Source: Nitrospirae bacterium YQR-1
GTDB lineage: Bacteria; Nitrospirota; Thermodesulfovibrionia; Thermodesulfovibrionales; Magnetobacteriaceae
Direction of reading: 5' to 3'
Assembly: GCA_039908095.1 (NCBI GenBank)
Contig: JAMOBJ010000015.1
Span: 1-64,000 of the forward strand
DNA: 64,000 nt
Shown: positions 33,283 through 41,210 of the stretch, piece by piece
How positions within the stretch are numbered: the first letter of the stretch is position 1
Layout of the letters: every line of letters starts with the position of its first letter
Notes under the pieces: model-generated
What the model was told of the DNA's origin: nothing
Database searches by the model: none
Seen by the model: only the letters and a program-made list of their open reading frames with translations
Program-made: the position numbers and the translations under genes

Positions 33283-34819
33283 ATCTGAACAGGTATTTTT
33301 TGCTGAGGAAAGACATTTACCCTCAGTAAGAAAGCAGTGGAAAGTAATGATTGTTGACGATGAGGAGGATATTCACAAGGTCACAAAACTTGCGCTTGGA
33401 AAATTGAACTTTAAGAATAAGAAAATAGATTTTGTAAGTGCATATTCCGGCCGTGAAGCTATGAGGTTGATAAAAGAACATCCCGATACTGCCGTTATCC
33501 TTCTGGATGTGGTCATGGAGGACGATGATTCCGGCCTTCAGCTGGTTAAATATATAAGAGACGAATTAAAAAATAAGTTTGTAAGAATAATTCTTCGCAC
33601 AGGGCAGCCTGGGCAGGCCCCTGAGGAGCACGTCATCATAGATTACGATATAAACGACTATAAAACAAAAGAGGAATTAACCGATAAGAAACTCTTCACA
33701 ACAGTAATCGCCTCTCTGCGCTCCTTCACTGATATAAAAATAATAGAGTCCAACCGCCGTGGACTTGAAAGAATCATTGAGGCAACGGCATCTTTGTCGG
33801 ACGTTGAATCGGTTAAAATTCTTGTAACCGGAATGTTATCCCTGTTAATATCTATTCTGAGACTTGAAAATGACTCCATTTTCGGCCAAACTGTGGGTTT
33901 TTTTTCAGATAAAACCAACGGAGACTTTCTTATACTATCCGGAACCGGTTCATATGAAGGCTCTGCCGGAAAAAAAGTAAAAGAGGCCATTAACCCCACA
34001 GTGCTAAAAAACATAGATAGCGCCTGTCAGGAGCAAAAGAGTCTCTTTTTCGATAATCACTGTATAGTGTTTTTTCAGAATAATAAATATCTTAATAGTT
34101 TTTTATATCTTGAGGGATTTACCGCCTTTGACGACCATGACAGGGAACTTATCGAGCGTTTTTGCGTCAATGTTTCAAATGCTTTGGAGAAAGCACTGCT
34201 TCAGGAAAGAATCGAGACAGTCAAATCGCTTGCTATCAACAGCATACTGAAACTTACAGAATGTATCTGCACAAACGACTGCAGTCATATTCACAGAAGC
34301 GGAAAAACGGCAGGACTGCTTGCCGGTGCATTAATGGCTAAAGGCAGACTCTATGGCACCGATGACGTCACGTTTCCACATCTACTGGAGGTCGCCACAA
34401 CAGTTTATCACGATATAGGCCGATTGTGTAATGTGGAGGATGATATACTAAACCTAAGCAAACTGGATGAAAACATGATACGTGATATTTCTGAGTACTT
34501 ATTTATTGTAAATGAGGTAATTGAAAGAGCACTTGAAATAAACGGCAATAAGTACCTCCATATGGCTATGGACATAATACGCCATAAATATACCAGATTT
34601 GACGGAGCAGGGTTTCCTCACAGTTTAAGCGGCGAGGAAATACCCATATCCGCCCGCATTGCATATGTGTCGGATTTTTACGATTGTCTGACAAGCGGGA
34701 AAGTTGGCGCAATGGACAGCAAAAGTGCATTACTATCTATAAAAAAACACGCCGGCAGTGTTTTTGACCCTGATATTGTGTCATGCCTTGAGGAGATTAT
34801 AAGTGAAAAAGATAATTAA
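33275..34819 (+). CDS. Response regulator: REC-DUF3369-HD (degenerate HD-GYP)
   Basis: A 514-residue regulator. The receiver domain (about 20-145) has V-D-D-E-E-D, the phospho-acceptor Asp in I-L-L-D-V-V-M and the D-Y-D-I-N-D-Y-K-T-K-E-E-L-T motif found in DUF3369 proteins. A GAF-like DUF3369 segment follows (about 165-320). The C-terminal HD domain has Y-H-D-I-G-R-L, but the GYP site reads D-G-A-G-F-P, so c-di-GMP hydrolysis is uncertain. The ATG at 33275 has AGGAGGAG 6 nt upstream and overlaps the kinase stop (ATGGATGA). It is clearly paralogous to the REC domain of the next gene, sharing R-I-I-L-R-T-G-Q-P-G. Confidence 0.88.
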   Translation: MDESEQVFFAEERHLPSVRKQWKVMIVDDEEDIHKVTKLALGKLNFKNKKIDFVSAYSGREAMRLIKEHPDTAVILLDVVMEDDDSGLQLVKYIRDELKNKFVRIILRTGQPGQAPEEHVIIDYDINDYKTKEELTDKKLFTTVIASLRSFTDIKIIESNRRGLERIIEATASLSDVESVKILVTGMLSLLISILRLENDSIFGQTVGFFSDKTNGDFLILSGTGSYEGSAGKKVKEAINPTVLKNIDSACQEQKSLFFDNHCIVFFQNNKYLNSFLYLEGFTAFDDHDRELIERFCVNVSNALEKALLQERIETVKSLAINSILKLTECICTNDCSHIHRSGKTAGLLAGALMAKGRLYGTDDVTFPHLLEVATTVYHDIGRLCNVEDDILNLSKLDENMIRDISEYLFIVNEVIERALEINGNKYLHMAMDIIRHKYTRFDGAGFPHSLSGEEIPISARIAYVSDFYDCLTSGKVGAMDSKSALLSIKKHAGSVFDPDIVSCLEEIISEKDN

Positions 34820-34850
34820 CGCTAACATTTTTTAGCAGGCGATAGGATAC

Positions 34851-36002
34851 ATGTTTGACGATATATTTTTTGCGGAGGAAAAAAAACAGCCTGAGATTAC
34901 CGATTATTGGAAGGTTATAATTGTAGATGATGAGGCGGACGTCCATAAGGTGACTATGCTGGCCTTAAAGAAGGTAATGTATAAAAATAAGCCGCTTAAG
35001 TTTATAAGCGCATATACAACTTCTGATGCCCAACGTGTAATTGCTCAACACAGTGACGCCGCTCTGATTCTCCTTGACGTTGTGATGGAAACGGATGGGG
35101 CGGGACTTCAGCTTGTAAAGTACATCAGAGATGAACTTAATAACAAACTTATCAGAATAATTCTTCGTACAGGGCAGCCTGGAGAGGCACCGGAGGAAGA
35201 CGTTATAGTAAATTACGATATTAACGATTACAAAACCAAGGAGGAACTTACCGATAAAAAGCTCTTTACCATAGTTATTTCCTCCATACGCTCCTACACT
35301 GATCTGATTAAGTTAAACGAAAAGAATATTGAGTTGGAAAATGAAATAATTAAACGCAAGGAGGCTGACAAAAAAATTAACGCTTCCCTGAGGGAAAAAG
35401 AAATTCTGATTGAGGAGATTCACCACAGAGTAAAAAATAATCTTCAAATAATCTCAAGCCTGTTGTTTTTGCGCAGCAAACATATTAAAGATGAATATAC
35501 TCTTGAACTTATAGAGGAAACCCGCAGCCGTATTAAGGCTATAGCACTTTTGCATGAACAGCTGTACCACTCTGACGACCTCGCAAAGATTGATTTTCAC
35601 AAATACTTAAAGGTATTAACAGACGATCTTGCATACGCCTATGGAGTTAACTTCTCAAACATAACAATCACCATAAATGCTACAGATATTCGTTTAGGAA
35701 TAGACATGGCTATACCCTGCGGACTTATCATTACCGAGTTGGTAACGAATGCTTTTAAGTATGCATTTCCCGGGGGTAATGGAGAGATATTGATAGATTT
35801 TTTTGTTGACACCAATAACATGTATGTACTAAATATAGGTGACAATGGGGTGGGGATTCCAAAGGATATTGATGTTGCAAATACTGATTCTTTTGGTTTG
35901 AGACTGGTACATGATCTGGTAGAACAGCAAAATGGGAAGATAGTTATTGCAACAAACAATGGAACTGTGTATAATATATCATTTCCGCTTCAGCAGAGGT
36001 AG
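34851..36002 (+). CDS. REC-histidine kinase hybrid (HisKA_2 type)
   Basis: A 383-residue cytoplasmic protein. The N-terminal receiver domain (about 18-140) is a close paralogue of that in the preceding gene. After a coiled coil (about 148-185) comes a HisKA_2 dimerisation domain with E-I-H-H-R-V-K-N-N-L-Q-I-I-S-S-L-L (phospho-His near 203), then an HATPase domain with E-L-V-T-N-A-F-K-Y-A-F-P-G and G-D-N-G-V-G-I-P. Such REC-HK proteins relay phosphate from one kinase to a second regulator, here presumably the PdtaR-like protein encoded next. It is 31 bp after the upstream stop. Confidence 0.9.
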   Translation: MFDDIFFAEEKKQPEITDYWKVIIVDDEADVHKVTMLALKKVMYKNKPLKFISAYTTSDAQRVIAQHSDAALILLDVVMETDGAGLQLVKYIRDELNNKLIRIILRTGQPGEAPEEDVIVNYDINDYKTKEELTDKKLFTIVISSIRSYTDLIKLNEKNIELENEIIKRKEADKKINASLREKEILIEEIHHRVKNNLQIISSLLFLRSKHIKDEYTLELIEETRSRIKAIALLHEQLYHSDDLAKIDFHKYLKVLTDDLAYAYGVNFSNITITINATDIRLGIDMAIPCGLIITELVTNAFKYAFPGGNGEILIDFFVDTNNMYVLNIGDNGVGIPKDIDVANTDSFGLRLVHDLVEQQNGKIVIATNNGTVYNISFPLQQR

Positions 36003-36034
36003 AAATAATTTAAATATTTTCTTGTAAGGAAACT

Positions 36035-36955
36035 ATGAGCAATTATACAAAAGGTATTGACGATTTAACAAAAGAAATGGGCAATTTTGTAAAAATAACC
36101 GAAGAAGTGTTAACTGTTGATACTGCTGATAAAAAAATACAGAAATGTTGGCAGCTGATTCCATGTACAAAAGAGGCAATGGAAAAGTGCCCTGCAGTAT
36201 TAAAAAATGCTGAACGAATATGTTGGCTGGTAGCAGGCACATTCAGTGTCAATGAAAATAAGGCACCTTGCTTGGATACGTTAACTAACTGTAATGAGTG
36301 TGAGTTCTATTTATTAAGAAAACACACAGGATATAAGGATACGGAAAACATCAGAATTTTAGTAGTTGAGGATGAGCGAATAATCGCCCGCGAGATAGAA
36401 GAACGGTTGAAACGAATGGGATATTTTGTAATTGGGATAGCGTCTTCAGGTGAGAGTGCGCTACAGATAGTATATGAACAAATGCCTGACATTGTGCTTA
36501 TGGATATAAGGCTCAAAGGTGAAATTGATGGTATAGAGGCGGCAAAGGATATAAGAGTAAAATATGATATCCCTGTTATTTTTCTTACCGCTCACTCGGA
36601 TAAAGCTACATTGGAAAGAGCGAAGGTAACTCAACCATATGGATATTTACTGAAACCCTTTCATGAAAAGGATATCTCCTCAACAATAGAAATTTCCATG
36701 TTTAAACATAAAATGGATATTAAAAACAGAGAGGAAAAACAGCAATTATCACAAAGTATTCAAGACCAGGCAATAGCGGCGCAGAGAGCGGATCAAAGTC
36801 TCGAATTAATAGAAGATATGAACAGTACAATCGAAAAAGCCATCAGCGTTGCCGATTCAGATAAACAAAAAGAGTTTCTGCAATCACTAAAAAAAACCTC
36901 GCAAACACTCCAGACACAACTTGAAAGTATAAAAAACACATCTAATACCAAGTAG
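36035..36955 (+). CDS. Response regulator with N-terminal Cys/Trp-rich domain
   Basis: A 306-residue protein. Residues about 35-95 are Cys-rich: K-C-W-Q-L-I-P-C, K-C-P-A, C-W-L-V-A-G-T and N-C-N-E-C-E-F-Y, matching the two-CW metal or redox domain seen in some chemotaxis and signalling proteins. A receiver domain follows (about 107-225: V-V-E-D-E-R-I, L-M-D-I-R-L, F-L-T-A-H-S and the K in L-L-K-P-F). The last 80 residues are a coiled coil, without a DNA-binding domain. The receiver is of the PdtaR type that pairs with HisKA_2 kinases, fitting the gene upstream. The stop TAG and the residues N-T-K come from the adjoining repeat. Confidence 0.85.
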   Translation: MSNYTKGIDDLTKEMGNFVKITEEVLTVDTADKKIQKCWQLIPCTKEAMEKCPAVLKNAERICWLVAGTFSVNENKAPCLDTLTNCNECEFYLLRKHTGYKDTENIRILVVEDERIIAREIEERLKRMGYFVIGIASSGESALQIVYEQMPDIVLMDIRLKGEIDGIEAAKDIRVKYDIPVIFLTAHSDKATLERAKVTQPYGYLLKPFHEKDISSTIEISMFKHKMDIKNREEKQQLSQSIQDQAIAAQRADQSLELIEDMNSTIEKAISVADSDKQKEFLQSLKKTSQTLQTQLESIKNTSNTK

Positions 36956-37036
36956 CAGTCAAAAGAGTAACGAGGCGGCTGGGAGCTTTCGACGAAGCCA
37001 ACAAAATTAATCGAATGAATGCAACTTGGTATTAAT
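36942..37036 (+). repeat. MITE-like repeat copy 6 (internally deleted)
   Basis: Both ends are intact (TAATACCAAGTAGCAGTC and TGAATGCAACTTGGTATTA), but the middle hairpin section is missing: GGCGGCTGGGAGCTTTCGACG joins directly. The left end supplies the C-terminal N-T-K and the TAG stop of the preceding regulator. Confidence 0.85.
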
Positions 37037-37139
37037 TATCTGGTGACAAAAAAAACTGTGCCACGAACTGTAGTGAACGATATTTAATCTGACAGTTGTA
37101 TAATTTCTTCCTTGCCAAAATTGTAAGACAATCTTATAG

Positions 37140-37205
37140 TGGACCCCAAATTTCATTGACCTGACTCACATGGATACCAAATTCCTGCGCTATTTCATTT
37201 GCCGT
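37140..37205 (-). pseudogene. IS3-family OrfA remnant
   Basis: Read on the minus strand, this encodes T-A-N-E-I-A-Q-E-F-G-I-H-V-S-Q-V-N-E-I-W, the helix-turn-helix segment of IS3-type OrfA (normally T-V-A-E-L-A-x-x-Y-x-V-H-P-x-Q-I-x-x-W-K). A stop follows immediately, and neither a start nor an OrfB part remains. It abuts the 3' end of the SIR2 gene, marking one edge of the defence module as a site of past transposition. Confidence 0.6.
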
Positions 37206-37211
37206 CCTCAC

Positions 37212-40200
37212 TTATGGGTTATTTTTCTCATAAAGTTCCCTTAAAAACTCACTCCCTCTTGAACCGTAGATATTACATATTTTGTTGGCGTTGACCTTTG
37301 CACCTGCATTGTATAGAAACTCAACTATTGAGCTGGTATGCTCCTCGTCAAAATCAGGTGTAAAGTTGTTAAGCATTTCCAGATAGATTTCACCAATATA
37401 TTTAGCCGTTTCAGCATTGTCGCATTTGTCTTTAAGTTTAAGTTCATTTAAGTGTTCAATAAAAAAGCGTGAATTATGATCTACATTAACATATGGTGCT
37501 GATAATTTAAGCCATAGATACGTTTTTTCATCTATTTTCGGCAGGAATATCGCCAACTTTGAAGCACAAGACAAAATTAGTCTATCTTCATCTTGCACAT
37601 TTTCCTTCTCTACATTTTTGTATTTCTCATAAATCACTTTCCAGAATTCGATTATTTTTGGTTTCATTTTATTATTTTCTTCACTATTTATATTTTCATC
37701 ATTTCTTTGCATCCAGAAATAGTCAATAATTTCAATTATCTGTTCGGCTTTCCATATATCAATAAGTTTTTTAAACAAACCTTCCGAATTGATAAGAGTT
37801 TCATCTTCTCTCAGAAGATAATAAACGCAAATGTATTGAATTAAAAATTTTTTATTACTATCCTTCTTGAATTTATCATAGTATGAGGAAATACCATGTA
37901 AAAAATGCGGCTTCATTAAACCATAGAAATCATTGTAAACTGTACCAACAGATAGAAACCCATCCATAAAGGCCTCCCAATATTTGACGTCGTAATCGTA
38001 ATCGTAATATTTTTTTAAACTGTCAACATTTGCTTCTACCCATGTTCTGTCCAAATAGGCTAGGTTTATAAAATGATTACCAAGAGAAACGTATGCCTCT
38101 ATAAATTTTTTCTCCAAAATCTCATCGAATTTATCTAACGACCATTTTATATCATATGTGCTGTTCGTTTTTTCATTAACACGTTTTATTCTTAATGAGA
38201 GATACACAAGAGCTTTTAATGACTTGCCTAAAGGGGAATTTAAAGTATGTAAATCATAATCAGTAATTTCTTTAACATCTTTATTTCCCTCAGATTTACC
38301 CAATAGCAGAAAAACAATTTCCTTAGCTTTGTTGAAATATTCTTCATTAAAAGCCCATGAATCATCTCTTGTCCCATCCTGCATAAGTTCTGCGATAATT
38401 CCAATAACCCATTGATGATTAGCGCTATTATATTTAACTTTAAGCATATCTCCAACAAATTCATCCCTATTTATGTAATCATGGATGAATTCAAATAACT
38501 TACTCCAATCTATATTCTTTTTAGCAACCCACGCATCTTTTATTCCGCGAAGTATTGAATAAACATAAATATAGCCTGTATCTTTAAATGGCTTCAGATT
38601 ATCAGTAAATCTATTCGGTGTTTCTCTTGCCAGTTCTTTCAAATGCTCTGAAAGACCACCCACCGTTTTTAAGTCAGGTTGCCCAAACCATTCTTCTTTT
38701 TGTTCAAATGTTTTGAGGTTCATGGCAATCTCCGCATTTGATAAATTAACTATCTCGTTATCAGTAAACGGAGAAGAACCGGGTCCAGAAAATGAACGGT
38801 GATATATTGACTCAGTGTGTATTTCGTCTTCCGGTATAGTGTATATTTTACGTTGTTCTTCATAAAGAAGCTTAAATTCCGGGTCTGATTTTAAAGCAAA
38901 ATACCACTGCTGCTTCCTGTAAGCTCTATATATTTCTTTATTTTCAGCATCTTTCTCACTCTGTGTATCATGCTCTATTATATTTTTAATGAGGTTTTTC
39001 TCATCTGTTTCAAATTTCTTACAATTACTTTCAAGTAATTTGTAAAGTTCGGGTCTGTAATGCAGATCATTAAAATAATTAATTCCATTTATTTTAATCA
39101 TATTTTTAAAGATGTCTTTATACGATTTCCATACATTACCTATAACGTACAAAACCAATCTTTTAAAAATCGGGAATTTATATGTTTCGTCTAAAAATTC
39201 GTCAATTATTTTCTTTGTTTGTTCGGTATTGTGCTTTGCTTTTGAAAGAAGGACATCTCTTAGTATCGTTACCAATATCCTATCCGCCCTGTGTTCATCT
39301 ATATCTGTTTCAGAATAAAGTGATGAAAACCAAATATAGGAAATATCTGTAGTTTTTATTTCTTTACTGTACTCTTGCTTTAATATTATATTTAATCTGT
39401 CGGCAATTGTGAAAATAACCTTTTCTGTGCATTTCTCTCCGACCTTGACTGCATTTCTCTTGAATGATTTTAAGAGGTAATAGGGGTTAATACAAGTAAC
39501 AAATTTATCATCTTCTTTTAACCCATCTTTAAAAGCACTTTCAAAATCTGACACATCGTTAACTGGTTCTTCTTCATGAACAGAAATCCACTTTATATCA
39601 GTAATTATCTCAACAATTTTTTCAGCCTTTCCCCAGTCATCTGGGTTATTGCTATTTAAAAATTTGGGTAACAATTTTTCTACTATTTCAGATTCTTGCA
39701 ATGATGTGTCAAACTTAGAGTTAAGCCAACGTGGGATGAGATTAATTATTTCATCACTAATTCTATCATTAGGTAAATTACAAAGTATTTTTACAAAATA
39801 CCACCATGTTTTGTAATTATCTATATGTTGACCGTTTGAATCCGTGTGGTTCGATACGTCATTGATTATTTTAATGAGGTCATCAATGTATTTACCATTA
39901 TCTGAGATGTTTACCTGACGTGAAACTGTTTCCAGATAAGGTAGTACGTCCCACTCAGGAACTGAAAAGTAACCTTGCTGTTCTGACGGAACTGATATAG
40001 GTGCTCTATCAGAAGAAAAGTATCCTTTTTCTTTGAGCTGTGTAAACCACTCAACGGTTGTCAACTTTTTAAAGAAGTAGTTTCTAAAGTGATTATCATT
40101 TTTGATTAGTTGAAGAATTTCTGAAGCATTAGTCTCATTATAAGCATTTACATTATCATCAATAAATTTAACCTTCTCATGAAAATATGGAGATGTAATA

Positions 40201-41072
40201 TTGATCTCTTTTTCCCATTCTTTAATAACAAAATACAATTGCTCGTACCCCTTTTCATCTATAGCATACGGTTTTACAATAATGTTTAAGGCATCAAAAT
40301 ATTTACGCTCATAACTTAGTAAACTCTTTTCCAATTTATAAAATGGCAGCAAAAGAAAATACTTAGCCACTTTATGACTTTCTGATTCATCTTTGTTACC
40401 TTTGAGTAAAACGTAATCGAGTATTTCTAATTCAGCCAAACTGTAACCAACAAATAGAATTATATAGTTACCATTAAAAATATTCTTGAGAAAACCTATT
40501 ATTTCAGGCTTATTATAATGTTTTATGTAGTCCTGAATCGTTAATATAAGGGTCTCATGATTTTTTATTGAACCATGAAGTTTAAAAAGAGTGTCCTGCT
40601 TTAATTTTTTTGTTGGAAACTGGTTTGGTTCGGTATATATCCTTTGAGGTACAAAATGTTTATCAAAATGCTCATCAATATTAGTAGTGATGAATGTACC
40701 TCTAAATTTTATCAAATAATCATAAATGGGATAATAAGATATCACTTCGGGTTTATGTTTCAGTGAGCATTCCAATGCTGTTTGATAAACAAATGGTTCT
40801 AACGTTGATTTCATAATGCTGATTATTTTCCTAGGTTCGTGTGTTTTAAGTTTTTCTCTCTCCCAATAACTAATCAACTTGTTATCGAAGCTTACATCAA
40901 CAAGATTATCGGCTAGTTCTTTCCACCCAAGACATCCAATAATTCTTGATACACCAGCACCAACAAAAACAATTAAGTTTTTATTAGAAACTGCTTTCAA
41001 TATTTCTTTTGGCATTTCTGGTATAGGATATATTTCTTCAGATAGTTGCAATGATTTTGAATCATCTGTCAT
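37212..41072 (-). CDS. Large SIR2-domain protein, probable antiphage effector
   Basis: A 1286-residue protein. The N-terminal SIR2-like domain (about 20-270) has F-V-G-A-G-V-S near 37, T-T-N-I-D-E-H-F-D near 130, the catalytic K-L-H-G-S near 165 and F-V-G-Y-S-L-A-E-L near 213. The remaining thousand residues are helical and unrecognised, a layout like defence-associated sirtuins (DSR1/DSR2), which deplete NAD+ on phage sensing. AAGGAG lies 10 nt before the ATG. It is last in a minus-strand cassette after a PLD-SNF2 helicase and an Eco57I-type methyltransferase, separated from the latter by a decayed methyltransferase tail. NAD+ hydrolysis is inferred from the family, and the trigger is unknown. 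Confidence 0.8.
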   Translation of the reverse strand: MTDDSKSLQLSEEIYPIPEMPKEILKAVSNKNLIVFVGAGVSRIIGCLGWKELADNLVDVSFDNKLISYWEREKLKTHEPRKIISIMKSTLEPFVYQTALECSLKHKPEVISYYPIYDYLIKFRGTFITTNIDEHFDKHFVPQRIYTEPNQFPTKKLKQDTLFKLHGSIKNHETLILTIQDYIKHYNKPEIIGFLKNIFNGNYIILFVGYSLAELEILDYVLLKGNKDESESHKVAKYFLLLPFYKLEKSLLSYERKYFDALNIIVKPYAIDEKGYEQLYFVIKEWEKEINITSPYFHEKVKFIDDNVNAYNETNASEILQLIKNDNHFRNYFFKKLTTVEWFTQLKEKGYFSSDRAPISVPSEQQGYFSVPEWDVLPYLETVSRQVNISDNGKYIDDLIKIINDVSNHTDSNGQHIDNYKTWWYFVKILCNLPNDRISDEIINLIPRWLNSKFDTSLQESEIVEKLLPKFLNSNNPDDWGKAEKIVEIITDIKWISVHEEEPVNDVSDFESAFKDGLKEDDKFVTCINPYYLLKSFKRNAVKVGEKCTEKVIFTIADRLNIILKQEYSKEIKTTDISYIWFSSLYSETDIDEHRADRILVTILRDVLLSKAKHNTEQTKKIIDEFLDETYKFPIFKRLVLYVIGNVWKSYKDIFKNMIKINGINYFNDLHYRPELYKLLESNCKKFETDEKNLIKNIIEHDTQSEKDAENKEIYRAYRKQQWYFALKSDPEFKLLYEEQRKIYTIPEDEIHTESIYHRSFSGPGSSPFTDNEIVNLSNAEIAMNLKTFEQKEEWFGQPDLKTVGGLSEHLKELARETPNRFTDNLKPFKDTGYIYVYSILRGIKDAWVAKKNIDWSKLFEFIHDYINRDEFVGDMLKVKYNSANHQWVIGIIAELMQDGTRDDSWAFNEEYFNKAKEIVFLLLGKSEGNKDVKEITDYDLHTLNSPLGKSLKALVYLSLRIKRVNEKTNSTYDIKWSLDKFDEILEKKFIEAYVSLGNHFINLAYLDRTWVEANVDSLKKYYDYDYDVKYWEAFMDGFLSVGTVYNDFYGLMKPHFLHGISSYYDKFKKDSNKKFLIQYICVYYLLREDETLINSEGLFKKLIDIWKAEQIIEIIDYFWMQRNDENINSEENNKMKPKIIEFWKVIYEKYKNVEKENVQDEDRLILSCASKLAIFLPKIDEKTYLWLKLSAPYVNVDHNSRFFIEHLNELKLKDKCDNAETAKYIGEIYLEMLNNFTPDFDEEHTSSIVEFLYNAGAKVNANKICNIYGSRGSEFLRELYEKNNP

Positions 41073-41075
41073 GCC

Positions 41076-41195
41076 TCAAACACTCCTTGCCTTATCGAGC
41101 CGGTTTTTGACCAGCTCACAGACAGCTAAGTATATCTCATTTCTTTCATTTTCTGAAAGTCCGAGGATATCAAAACAATATAGTCAATGGCTTTA
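41076..41195 (-). pseudogene. Frameshifted C-terminus of a second DNA methyltransferase
   Basis: Between the methyltransferase and SIR2 genes the minus strand encodes L-P-N-R-K-A-I-D-Y-I-V in one frame. After a one-base shift in a T run it continues F-D-I-L-G-L-S-E-N-E-R-N-E-I-Y and L-V-K-N-R-L-D-K-A-R-S-V-stop. This is the usual tail of Eco57I/PglX-like methyltransferases and differs from the tail of the intact upstream methyltransferase. Its TGA lies 3 nt before the SIR2 ATG, so SIR2 was once translationally coupled to a different methyltransferase. Confidence 0.65.
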
Positions 41196-41210
41196 CGGTT
41201 GGGAAGTGGG

